Assembly (NCBI RefSeq): GCF_025989125.1
Contig: NZ_JAPDNR010000001.1
Coordinates: 7,366,087 to 7,430,086, forward strand
Direction: 5' to 3'
From: Chitinophaga nivalis
GTDB lineage: Bacteria > Bacteroidota > Bacteroidia > Chitinophagales > Chitinophagaceae
DNA length: 64,000 nucleotides
Part shown: piece after piece, positions 48,701 to 54,069 of the stretch
Numbering within the stretch: the stretch's first letter is position 1
How the letters are laid out: every line of letters starts with the position of its first letter
Notes under the pieces: generated by a model
What the model was told of the DNA's origin: nothing
The model's input: the letters and a program-made list of their open reading frames with translations, nothing else
The model's database searches: none
Made by a program: the position numbers and the translations under genes

Positions 48701-50680
48701 TTCCCACACAGAAAAGTCAAAGCAGAAAGAGTGGAACATGGTCCATACATCCTGCCGGTTAAAATCGTATAAAGGTTTGTCTGTTTCAAAGAGGCGCACC
48801 ACATTCCGGTCTTCCACCAACACCCCTTTGGGTTTACCGGTAGATCCGGAGGTAAAGATCACATAGGCTACCTGATGGGGCAACCGGGCAATGGCTACCG
48901 GCGTCACAGGCAGTTTCTCCGTGGCGGCTGCATCATCCATGATGACCAGCTGCGCGGTAGTTTTTTCAAATATACCGGCACAGGCACTGCTGCTAACAAT
49001 AACTGCAGCAGCGGTATCTTCCAGCATATAGTAAATGCGTTCTTCCGGATAGGCAGGATCTATCGGTACATAAGCGGCACCTGCTTTCAGGATGCCCAGT
49101 ATGCCGATGATCATCCATTCATTACGTTCCACACATACCGGCACCAGCTGTTCTTTTGTTACCCCTGTGCTGATGAGGAGATGCGCCAGTTGATTCGCCT
49201 TTTCATCCAGCTGTTTATAGGTGAGCTGTACGCCTTCGCTGGTAACAGCCACCGCATCCGGTGTTTGCCGTACCTGTGCATCAATCAGCGACGTGATGGT
49301 CGCTGCTTCCGGATAGCCGGCTGCACAATGATGGAAGGTATTGATCAGCGACTGTTCTGCTTCCGGTACAATTTTAATTTCCTGCAGCGACTGTTCCGGA
49401 TTTTCCAGGAACTGATGCAGGATATATAATATCCGCTGTGCCCATAAACGGATTTCATCTTTTGTAAAATAATCTTCCCGGAAATCTATTCTCATTTCCA
49501 TGGGCTGCAGTTCACCATAGTCATACCACAATAATTCCAGCGGCACCGGTGCAGCGCCATTCGGAATATTGTAGGTACGCGCTTTTAAGCCCTCTCCGAA
49601 ATCCAGTTCAAAGTTCAGCGGCGCATAGTTTACCAGGATTTCGATCAGTTGTTCTTCTGCTGTATTTATCTTAAAATGCCGGCTCAGATCAGCCAGCATA
49701 TAGTTTTGATAACGATAGTCTTCCCGCTGCGAGGTAGCAATGCGACGCACCAGGTCTACCAGTTTCATCTCCGGATCGTACTCTCCTTTAAAGGGAATAA
49801 TACCGGTAAACATACCGGCAATCATACGTAAGTGCTTGGTACGTCTTTTATGCAGCGGTATACCAAATACAAAATCAGTATGTTCTGTTGTTTTGGCAAA
49901 ATAGATGATAAAGGCAGCAATGGTGAGCTGCTGCAGATTACCTTTGGTACGCTCCTGCAATGCATCCAGCAATTTTCTTTCCGCGCCGTCTATTTCCAGT
50001 ACCAGGTTATCAAATTGGTTACGTGACTGATCCAGGGAACGCGCTTTTCGTTGCAGTACCGGTGAGGGTTTGGTGCCCAGCTTTTCCTTCCAGTAAGCAC
50101 CTTCTGCTTCATAGGCAGGCGTTTGATTGTAGTCAGATGTCCGTACTGCTTCTTCCAGATAAGAAGGAAGTTTAATGTTCAATTCCGTATTGGCCATCAG
50201 CGCCTTATATCGCTGCGCTACATACTGATTCAGTGCAGAGGTACCAAAACCATCTGATACGAGGTGGTGTGTTTTCTGATAAAACCAATGTTCTTCTTCT
50301 GATATTTTAATCAGGTATTGGTCTATCAGCAATTTTGATTTATCGAAGGTAAAAGGTGTCGCTAATTGTTCAGTGACCCACTGGTCACATGCTTCCCGGC
50401 TCATACCTTTAGCATGAAAATCCAGTTCGGGTAATTCCATCTCAGTATAATCATCCACAACATATCCCGTAGGTACAGGATCGGATAAATCGAAACGCAT
50501 TTTCAGCACATCGAATATCTGTGGCAGTGAACGCACTGCTTCCAGCAATTTCTCTTTATCCAGTTTTCCCACCAGTTGTATGTATCCACCAATGTTATAG
50601 TATACTACATCAGGGTTAATCAACTGATCTACATAAACCTCCTGCTGTGCAGGGTGCAGAGGGACAGCACGGTGTGACAT
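35081..50680 (-). CDS. Nonribosomal peptide synthetase, first of the assembly line (modules 1-4), 5199 aa
   Basis: Starts the peptide. Domain order: starter-type C (HHLVSDG near residue 140), A(Thr), T; atypical C, A(Dap-like), T, E; C, A(unrecognised), T; C, A(Thr), T, E. Phosphopantetheine serines are at residues 1002, 2082, 3610 and 4663, all in phase with the start. Codes read by eye: DFWNIGMVH, DIWEMTADD, DAEHIGEVT, DFWNIGMVH. Both epimerases keep HHxxxDG (HHLATDG, HHLAVDG) and SRTVGWFT. The N terminus goes straight into a C domain with no docking domain or upstream module, so an acyl-CoA or acyl carrier donor is likely. The acidic C-terminal tail (STELEDILNF) probably docks to the next NRPS, whose start is 2 bases on. 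The sbnB-like gene lies 151 bases upstream, across a hairpin. Confidence 0.97.
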   Translation of the reverse strand: MSHRAVPLHPAQQEVYVDQLINPDVVYYNIGGYIQLVGKLDKEKLLEAVRSLPQIFDVLKMRFDLSDPVPTGYVVDDYTEMELPELDFHAKGMSREACDQWVTEQLATPFTFDKSKLLIDQYLIKISEEEHWFYQKTHHLVSDGFGTSALNQYVAQRYKALMANTELNIKLPSYLEEAVRTSDYNQTPAYEAEGAYWKEKLGTKPSPVLQRKARSLDQSRNQFDNLVLEIDGAERKLLDALQERTKGNLQQLTIAAFIIYFAKTTEHTDFVFGIPLHKRRTKHLRMIAGMFTGIIPFKGEYDPEMKLVDLVRRIATSQREDYRYQNYMLADLSRHFKINTAEEQLIEILVNYAPLNFELDFGEGLKARTYNIPNGAAPVPLELLWYDYGELQPMEMRIDFREDYFTKDEIRLWAQRILYILHQFLENPEQSLQEIKIVPEAEQSLINTFHHCAAGYPEAATITSLIDAQVRQTPDAVAVTSEGVQLTYKQLDEKANQLAHLLISTGVTKEQLVPVCVERNEWMIIGILGILKAGAAYVPIDPAYPEERIYYMLEDTAAAVIVSSSACAGIFEKTTAQLVIMDDAAATEKLPVTPVAIARLPHQVAYVIFTSGSTGKPKGVLVEDRNVVRLFETDKPLYDFNRQDVWTMFHSFCFDFSVWEMYGALFYGGRLVIVPKQVTQDTELFAELLITEKVTVLNQTPSSFYVLQDYMTGRTTTTAIRYVIFGGEALNPAKLKPWQQQYKNSRLINMYGITETTVHVTYQELDETHVGSSASVIGKPIPTLSAYILDENLVHLPIGTTGELFIGGAGVARGYLNRPELTSERFIASPFEAGERLYRTGDLGRWLTDGTIEYLGRIDDQVKIRGFRIELGEIENVLQQSGLVQQGVVLAKADYSGNKNLVAYVVPTDDFTKEAAKNWLKTHLPDYMVPALWVIMDEIPLTANGKVNRKALPEPDAGELVTTVYEAPRNETEEKLAAIWQELLGITRTGIHDNFFELGGDSIRVITVVSRIRHQFKKEISVFEVYVANTIALLAELIDSRGAAAGEQQRKIYREIKAEIAGIAADVLPLLPDADSIEAVYPMSDIEHGMVYISLLNPEAALYHDQIVVRLPLKFDAALVKQAMQIIVEKHATLRTAFALDVAQHNLHIVYRSVAVAVDYFDIRHASEKAAKGIVEAYLQEERARPFDITKAPLWRTALFGWQDYQVFVLQVHHAVLDGWSVASLHAELYQLCTQLQAATTVSWTPLKCSYEDYIIETLAAKQDDENKTFWKQDLDDYKRLNIFSTEDDYQVFDHPYEAAFLEKLKIKTKQDNLTLKGLFLGACAYALGMLTYEEEVTIGLVTNNRPVMEDSDKLLGCFLNTIPFRFETGKQHGTWKNYFEKIEEKLLQMKRREKTSLFEITKITKEQTGDENPYFDVIFNFVNFHVYEEGVADISPFMNTAAISDGTFINDFTVTNTWLDFSASITNDVFILHCVLRKKFRSGKTLQDLQLYFDQIIHAYLDEYEGRLVDSVILPSAEQLRLLQESAGPAVDYPADRTAVAVFEERALITPGAVAVRCEDKILTYAELDAASNQLAHYLRRLGVEQDTLIPLCIERSADMLVAILGIWKAGGAYAPIDVTYPEERISYIVGDCEAQIVICTAATKANIPAVTHLVVLDEDRKEIAHAPVKALQTQPSPDDLAYVIYTSGSTGKPKGVMVEHKGMLNHLYAKINDLQMNHHTVQAYTASYTFDISVWQMFSALLVGGETIVFTDQLIFQPAVLMDAVEQHQVSILELVPSYLASVLQEEISIPLPRLQYLMVTGEVISQHVLAQWFAHPVYGHIPVVNAYGPTEASDDITHYFMYETPDTSNVPLGKTIQNLYIYILDKSLQLAPAGVAGEICVAGIGVSRGYLKRPELTADRFIRNPFSTDPGSRMYRTGDLGRWLPDGNIEYLGRIDEQVKIRGYRIELGEIETAVRQSGLVHQGVVMARPDENGNKRLVGYVVPTEDFDREGIRHYLKDKLPEYMVPTLWVILEEMPLTPNGKIDRKALPEPAVAELIDVAYVAPRNEAEQVLADIWQTLLRIERVGINDNFFGLGGDSIITIQVVSRAKRLGYELQAREIFQYQTIAQLAAVIALRKGAVAAAGEQGTLEGAVGLLPIQQAFFEAAAHMPAVPQHYNQTLLFSLDKRVTAGDLSGILMQLQRQHDALRMEYRQDAGKWIQTYGNRYTELETADLSAVAPDELSAQITACCRTYQASLDISSGALIRMVHIQTPAADSHHRLLIVIHHLATDGVSWRILLEDLERLLTARAKGTVAAAEAKSWSYRQWYTQLETYSRSRRLLTQQRYWENVTAAATTLPVDKATTTVVRKKDTAAYNSRLDATATRLLLQEVPAAYHTEINDILLAALAQTLSAYSGHTSVVIGMEGHGREAISREADISRTVGWFTSLFPVWLNTENVHTSGDLIKSIKEQLRNIPDKGLGYGVLKYIHQLPSLAGQQPWEIEFNYLGQLDNITAQSEWLETAAEYAGEDVQEDWIVAEKLAINSRIQEGVLQVEWTYSGLHFEETTIATLAEAYLQQLTTLITHSVEQAGKAAIFTPSDYGLETAVSYQQLDAFLYGSNQLSAQLSAVYRLSGLQEGMLFHGLYDAHGGAYVEQLICEVSNLDIPVFRESWAKVLQQHSILRSSFNYEALSVPVQCVHHHVTLPFETADYRHLSAADQEVAIQALMKADRNRGFDYAAPPLMRITLMQTSDTTYRMLWTFHHLLLDGWSVPVLFEELFGYYENILAGKPVVTGTEDLYQDYIRYIENRDSEAEENYWRGYMQGTTAGTLLPYVPVAADRTRSAGEYLLKSFTLDAATTSAIQAYAQQNKLTVNTIMQGVWTWILQQYTGQDAVTFGVTVSGRNGALPGVEQRVGLYINTLPLHVQVDRNMAVIPWLETIQQREMQSREYEYTPINTIQRWLGLSGDLFDSIMVYENYPVSEAVKAKGWSVQIDQVKVQEQTNYPLSILIAAAQEIYVQFGYNTALLEEVYVAQLAEHFRTVLLQIVSGAKHKLADITLLTATEYDRLVNTFNETDMEPVTDTTIPALFEVQAARTPMATAVVFEDKVLTYQELNDQANRLSYYLTDKGLNPGDLVPVCIDRSPEMMIALLGILKAGGVYVPIDPSYPADRISYMLENSGRENRIVATTAYRAMLTEISPERTVVCIDELLTAATPARSWDNPITDITGSSLAYIIYTSGSTGKPKGVTIEHAAVINLIRYQTRKFGITAEERILQFSSYAFDAAVEQMYLALFNGAALVLIPDRIRLDKPAFEQLLQQQQVTHLHATPGFLQTITPGGYSALKRVIAGGEACSIQLAKEWGQYAVFYNEYGPTETTVTATEYLYTATAAGKQDILPIGKPLGNTRAYVLDAFGNPQPIGIAGELYIGGKQVSPGYLHLPELTKEKFVTDHFTKDPAAKLYKTGDLCRWLPDGNLEFLGRIDDQVKVRGYRIELGEIVHVLEASPLVKQAVVLALPGGAGADAPLRLVAYVVPEGAFDKEGMVAWLQRALPDYMIPALLIELDHLPLTANGKIDRKALPDPVEAVTNVYVAPRNETELTLARIWQTLLETEQIGVHDNFFERGGHSLLAIRLMAAVRKELSAELVMKDIFNYPSIAALTDYLQEKGQTALLPAITPVVPKPQHIPLSFSQERLWFIDELEGSLHYHIPAILKLSGPLDQYALKAALQEIINRHEVLRTVILHAEEFEMAHQQLLPENTWQLETISTEDTAAAIREFIDRPFILAATHMLRAGLIQVAATEHLLVLTIHHIASDGWSVGVILRELSVLYNAYAQDRTPVLPALPVQYADYALWQRAYVTGEVLTQQKDYWIRHLAGLEPLQLPTDFPRPAIQSTRGAAIRVPLPAHLAGELQQLSQHLGSTLFMTLFSAFQVLLYRYSGQEDICVGTPVAGRRQQEVEGLIGFFVNTLALRSQLQGDMSFTALLQQVRTNLLDAYSHQDIPFEKIVDVVAKDRDMSRLPVFQVMFVLQEAAAHAALQLDGITVELEEVEHTTAKFDLIFELEEGADSLALRVEYCRDLFREETIRQMIGHYAQLLEAIVTAPQQQIGLLPMLAPAEEHRLLQVLSGAPAGYPEDKTITDLFEAQVQQTPDAIAVVYEHEQLTYRRLDELAVQLGHYLRHKGVVPGMLVPVCLNRSVEMIVGIMGILKAGAAYVPIDPVYPEDRIRYMVEDTASPVIVTSAVCAALFEGMEKAGELVLLDADAPQISKMPQEAVPVTRSPKEVAYVIYTSGSTGRPKGVLVTHENVVRLFETDAPLYDFDEQDVWTMFHSFCFDFSVWEMYGALFYGGKLIVVPRHVTQDAVLFGELLIRERVTVLNQTPSSFYVLQDYLTERTATLPVRYVIFGGEALNPGKLKPWKQLYKDCRLINMYGITETTVHVTFQELDWHHLQQSASVIGKPIPTLRAYILNAQQGLVPVGVAGELYVGGAGVAKGYLNLPGLTTERFIMNPFSPEERLYRTGDLGRWLQDGNIEYLGRIDDQVKIRGFRIELGEIENVLQQSGLVNQGVVLAKTDQSGNKRLVGYVVPAAGFSRDAVMAALKERLPDYMVPALWVTLEEIPLTSNGKVNRKALPDPDAGELSDTTYVAPRNETEEDLADIYEQLLSVSRVGIHDNFFGLGGDSIITIQVVSRAKRLGYEVQAKDVFMHQTIAQLAAVLQTRKGKGDAVVGEQGILSGTSGLLPIQQWFFEEAQSAAAIQDHFNQSVLLAVDKNVDETILAGVLQQLQTHHDALRFTYHHQENSWQQEYGAHYSTLEVTDLTGENEHTLTEAITRCCQYHQGNLDIRHGDLIRMVLIRTPDHELQHRLLLVIHHLAVDGVSWRILLEDTENLLQAAMKGAPADLGLKSTAYRQWYDQLVTYSQSRRLLSQQRYWESVNNTTAHLPVDVTFDHPVCVKDNGQYISQLDAVYTQRLLQEVPRAYHTEINDILLAALTRTLTDWSNTEKVVIGLEGHGREEIGGAYDISRTVGWFTSLYPVQLRATKEEDAGNLIKSVKEQLRQIPDKGLGYGVLKYISKVPALQGAQPWEIVFNYLGQMDNVAKSNGRIGLAPESTGQEVHADYHTREKLSVNSMIQDGVLSLHWTFSRKHYDAATIARLADNYLQQLIALITHCVTQGEQEQVFTPSDYGLSATVSIEQLDQFLNGEANGNSTELEDILNF
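39745..42880 (-). other. NRPS module 3: C-A(unrecognised)-T
   Basis: DCL-type C domain after the module 2 epimerase (YRLSGLQEGMLFHGLYD, HHLLLDGWS). The pocket reads DAEHIGEVT, which I cannot match. Glu239 and Glu322 suggest a basic or polar substrate; Glu239 also occurs in Lys codes. T domain GGHSLLA (serine codon 39851-39853). Confidence 0.8.
42930..47460 (-). other. NRPS module 2: atypical C-A(Dap-like)-T-E
   Basis: The C domain opens VYPMSDIEHGM with HHAVLDGWS and follows a charged linker. Pocket DIWEMTADD: Glu278 and Asp330/331 suit a basic side chain. From memory it resembles Dab codes of Pseudomonas synthetases. T serine codon 44435-44437. The epimerase has HHLATDGVSW. Predicted residue: D-Dap. 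Confidence 0.76.
47570..50680 (-). other. NRPS module 1: starter C-A(Thr)-T
   Basis: The C domain begins at the N terminus (LHPAQQEVYVDQL) and has HHLVSDG. With no donor module it probably N-acylates Thr. Pocket DFWNIGMVH (Thr). T domain LGGDSIRVI (serine codon 47675-47677). Starter subtype is inferred from position, not from phylogeny. Confidence 0.8.
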
Positions 50681-50728
50681 ATCTGTATGTATTAGCGTTT
50701 ATTTAAACATCGAACAAATGAGTAAAAT

Positions 50729-50784
50729 ACAATTGTATAGTAGCACCCTTTCACAAGGATGGAATGGGCTACTACTACAATTGT
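50729..50784 (-). promoter_or_regulatory. Long hairpin in the gap between sbnB-like gene and first NRPS gene
   Basis: Arms 50729-50748 and 50766-50784 pair over about 18 bases, with one unpaired base on each side, around a 17-base loop. Read on the minus strand it is followed by ATTTTAC, a weak T run, some 50 bases before the NRPS start codon. It could be a partial terminator that lowers NRPS transcription relative to sbnA/sbnB, an RNA processing or stability element, or a protein-binding palindrome. I saw no convincing -7 element between it and the NRPS start. Confidence 0.6.
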
Positions 50785-50831
50785 GATGATTTCCCGTATT
50801 TATATACTGGCGTTACTGTAATCTGATTTAT

Positions 50832-51803
50832 TTAGTCAGGCAGCACAAAACCGATACTGTCCTGCTGCGCTTTCTGATAGTAATATCCACCTACTGCAAT
50901 ATCGAAGATGGCCATTCCCATAGGATTAAACATAATAGTATCTGTATCACTGTATTGACGCAATGCATCCTGGCAAACAATATCTGCTATTGATAAGGTT
51001 TGTTCTTTTTGGAGTCCTTTTTCCTTGTGCATATTCTCTATATCCGTATTCTGACGGCATACTTCTTCCCAATCGTCTACAATAATGGCATCCATATAAT
51101 CTTTCATCTCCACTTTATAATCCCGCAATGATACATTCAGTTGCAGTGAGCCTTTTACCGGGGGGAGGTTAATATAGGGAGCAGATGATACGGTACAGGT
51201 GATAAAAATATCTGCGTCCTGGTAGGCAGCTTCCCAGGATTCACCGATGGTGATATTAGCTGTGTTTTCAATTTCCGCCTGTTGTAAATCAATAGGCTTC
51301 AGATCAAATAAGGTAATATTTTCCAGGCGACTACCCAATACAGACTGCACCATTTTCAGGTGTGTTCTGCCAATAGGGCCAAAACCATTGATACCTACTT
51401 TCAAAGGTTTGTCATCTGTTCTCTTTTCGAGATAGGCCTGTATTAACAGCCCTGAAACAGCAGCTGTTCTGATGGCGCTGATGCTGGCGGTGTTGATCAC
51501 ACACAACGGTACGCCGGTATTATGTTCATTCAGGATGGTAACAGAATGCGCTCTTAATTTATTCTGGTGGATGTTATCCGGGAAGCTGGCAATCCATTTG
51601 ATACCTGCGTAAGCAGATTCACCACCAACGTAAGCCGGCATAGCGATGATCCTGTTTTTGGGATCACCATATCTTAAATAAGGTTTTATCGGCTGTGCAT
51701 AATCATTGGTACCCAGTACAGTGACTGCATTTCTGATAACAGCAATCAATTGTTCCCAATCAAGCCCCGCGGCTTTAATGTTGTCGGCATTCAAGTATAA
51801 CAT
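50832..51803 (-). CDS. sbnB: N-((2S)-2-amino-2-carboxyethyl)-L-glutamate dehydrogenase, SbnB-like
   Basis: Member of the ornithine cyclodeaminase/mu-crystallin family, 323 residues. In staphyloferrin B synthesis SbnB oxidises and hydrolyses ACEGA with NAD+ to L-2,3-diaminopropionate and 2-oxoglutarate; the same role is inferred here. Visible support: N-terminal substrate-binding part (MLYLNADNIKAAGLDW, then KPYLRYGDP), a dinucleotide-binding loop GINGFGPIGRTHL near residue 140, and a family-typical C-terminal NPMGMAIFDIA. The gene starts 23 bases after the sbnA-like stop, so the pair is surely cotranscribed, and it precedes the NRPS genes on the same strand. Placement beside A domains with acidic pockets supports Dap as an NRPS building block. 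An amino acid dehydrogenase of another specificity is possible but unlikely given the pairing. Confidence 0.9.
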   Translation of the reverse strand: MLYLNADNIKAAGLDWEQLIAVIRNAVTVLGTNDYAQPIKPYLRYGDPKNRIIAMPAYVGGESAYAGIKWIASFPDNIHQNKLRAHSVTILNEHNTGVPLCVINTASISAIRTAAVSGLLIQAYLEKRTDDKPLKVGINGFGPIGRTHLKMVQSVLGSRLENITLFDLKPIDLQQAEIENTANITIGESWEAAYQDADIFITCTVSSAPYINLPPVKGSLQLNVSLRDYKVEMKDYMDAIIVDDWEEVCRQNTDIENMHKEKGLQKEQTLSIADIVCQDALRQYSDTDTIMFNPMGMAIFDIAVGGYYYQKAQQDSIGFVLPD

Positions 51804-51826
51804 AACTCTTTATTTTCTGTATTTGA

Positions 51827-52795
51827 TCATTGCAGGGAAGCAGCTTCCTGTAGCTTCTGTGACAGTTGAATTCCCCATTCTTTATTATAGATAGTATCTA
51901 AATAGGTATGACCCTTATCCGGGAAAATCAGCAACGAATTGGCGTTTCCTTCCAATTCATCCGGGAAGCTGTAGTTTTTGGCGGCTAGATATACTGCACC
52001 TGAAGAGGCGCCGGCAAATATGGCCTGGTCATGCAACAGTTCAAACGAACCTTTAATAATATCTGCTTGTGAAACAATGACCACATCGTCAATAATAGCA
52101 TGCTCTATGATAGGTGGCACCTTACTGGCACCAATACCGGAGATAAACCGTTTCATCGGAGGCTGGTTAAAAATAACGGAACCTTCTACGTCTACTCCTA
52201 CTATTTTCACATCTGGTCTTTCCTGTTTGATACTCTTGGAAATCCCTGTGATGGCGCCACTGGAACTAACGGCAATGAATATATAATCCAGCCGGTCAAA
52301 TACCTGCAACACTTCTTTACTCAGGTTGTAATACCCTTTAAAGTTATTGGGATCAGCATACTGATCCGCAATAAAGGAATTTTCAGTAGATGCATGTAAT
52401 GAATTTACCGTATCAATGCGGGTAAGCAAATAACCACCGGTGTAATCACGTTCTGTTACTTTCACCACCTTATAGGCAAGCATATTCAGTAACAGCTCAT
52501 ACGAATGATTAATGTTAGGATCAATAACCGGAATAAATTTGATATTAAGCCGTCTGCAAATAGAAGCCGCTGCTATAGCGAAGTTCCCCGAGCTGGAGGC
52601 AATGATGGTCGTCTGTTCATTAATGGCACCTGACTTTATTCCATGGTATATAATACTATATGCAGCCCTATCTTTGGAACTACCTGAAAAATTATTATAC
52701 TCTAACTTGGCGAACAAATTGTTCTTTTCGTTATTCAAGCGAATAAGTGGCGTATTGCCAATAAAAGCAGACAGTTTACTAAGTTCTTCTAACAT
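51827..52795 (-). CDS. sbnA: N-(2-amino-2-carboxyethyl)-L-glutamate synthase, SbnA-like PLP enzyme
   Basis: PLP-dependent enzyme of the cysteine synthase fold, 322 residues. SbnA joins O-phospho-L-serine and L-glutamate to ACEGA, the substrate of SbnB. Visible here: GNTPLIRL near residue 13, the PLP lysine Lys41 in SGSSKDR, the phosphate- and ring-binding ASSSGNF at 66-72, and SSSGAITGISKSI for the PLP phosphate. The C-terminal PDKGHTYLDT resembles the SbnA end rather than CysK/CysM. First gene of the presumed NRPS operon; 1.27 kb without a gene lies upstream, so the operon promoter should be there, although I could not fix it. A plain cysteine synthase is the alternative; the adjacent sbnB-like gene argues against it. 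Confidence 0.9.
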   Translation of the reverse strand: MLEELSKLSAFIGNTPLIRLNNEKNNLFAKLEYNNFSGSSKDRAAYSIIYHGIKSGAINEQTTIIASSSGNFAIAAASICRRLNIKFIPVIDPNINHSYELLLNMLAYKVVKVTERDYTGGYLLTRIDTVNSLHASTENSFIADQYADPNNFKGYYNLSKEVLQVFDRLDYIFIAVSSSGAITGISKSIKQERPDVKIVGVDVEGSVIFNQPPMKRFISGIGASKVPPIIEHAIIDDVVIVSQADIIKGSFELLHDQAIFAGASSGAVYLAAKNYSFPDELEGNANSLLIFPDKGHTYLDTIYNKEWGIQLSQKLQEAASLQ

Positions 52796-54069
52796 AATTC
52801 ATGGTTTAATGGACAAGTAAACCACAACGTTTTTTTTGTGACATACGTTGGGCAAATGCAATAGAGACACATCCTTTACAATCATACTGGCAAAAAAACA
52901 GCTTACCCTCCGCAGAGGACATTATAAATAGTTAAAAAAAGTTTCGTCACTTGTTGCGCGTGCAGACTAAAGCTATTTCAGCGCACACAATTCCCTGTAG
53001 ACCGGTACAATGCTGTATCCGCGCCACTTCAACGCTCAGAAAATATTATTCAGACAGTTAACACAGGGTTATAAATTTTTCATACGGCATATTGTAATAT
53101 TGTCTTTATTAAGCTATTTCAATAAAAAATGTTGAACCTTCAAACACTATTTGGGTCATAAATGACATCTGCTGCAACAATGATTATTTCTTATGATCAT
53201 GGGTCTTCAGTCTGTAAATTAAAAGAAATCCGTATTCAGCCTTACCGGCTACAGATATGGGGAGTCATGCAAAATCATACATGAATCGGGTTCTTTAAAA
53301 CATACAATTTCTCTGGAAGTCATAACAATTATCAATAGGGTCCATCATTTCAATATTTCAATTACGGGGTGTTTACCTATAGTTAACATGAAAGATATTC
53401 GGTAAAAATACATGTTTTTTCTTTCAAAAAACAATTACAAAACAAATTTTTCATGTCCGCCAGAAGTATTCCTGCATGGTATTTTCATTTTCAGGTGCAA
53501 AATAGTGTATTCCTTTTTATCAAAACATTTCATTTCAGATAGTTAAAATAAACTTAACACCCTTGGGTAAAATACATTTCCAGTTAACAAAAATATTATT
53601 TCCAAATAGGACCTTTAACAAGACTTAAGATACAAAATCGGCTACCATAGCCACTTTAGAGACTCTTTCGTTGCAAATAAAAAAAGCAACAACGCAAAAT
53701 TGAGTTGTTTATACACTTAAAACAATACCTATATTCAGGTATTTTTCACTAAAAATACATGGCTGAACATGCTGCTATTTATCTATATTGATAAAAAATC
53801 CGGAGACAATACATCTCCGGATCCGCATACAATATATTACAAAATGGTAAGCTATCCTATCTACACCAAACACATGCACACAAGATAAATTCAACACCAC
53901 AAACGCCACAACAAAAACCCTGAAACACAATACCACCAACAATTACACCACCCACACCCACTTCACACTGCAAATATATTTCACCACTGCATACATAATA
54001 CATCAAACATTACCTCATGCAGTACCATACTAATTTTCAACATACTAACCTAAAAGGTTACACGAAATA
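52796..54069. other. AT-rich stretch without a recognisable gene
   Basis: Nothing here reads as a coding region on either strand. Base composition is visibly richer in A and T than the flanking genes, with many A and T runs. It holds the terminator at 53798-53822 and must contain the promoter for the sbnA-NRPS operon. A -7-like CAAAAATA (minus-strand TATTTTTG) at 53588-53595 is too far upstream and too likely by chance to be called. Confidence 0.6.
53798..53822 (-). terminator. Rho-independent terminator for the oxygenase/Ada operon
   Basis: A perfect 9-base stem (ATCCGGAGA / TCTCCGGAT) with a 7-base loop. On the minus strand it is followed by TTTTTT (plus-strand A run at 53793-53798). It lies about 250 bases downstream of the Ada-type gene. 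Confidence 0.8.

Noticed and set aside
2100..50680. Many recurring sequence blocks every few kilobases, at first sight repeats or mobile elements
   Set aside because: They coincide with A-, T-, C- and E-domain core motifs of an in-phase NRPS reading frame; no terminal inverted repeats or transposase are present. Only the module 6/7 block is close enough to list as a repeat.
53671..53692. Small GTTGC/GCAAC inverted repeat with an A run
   Set aside because: Only five pairs in an A-rich sequence; no better than chance. The stem at 53798-53822 is the credible terminator.
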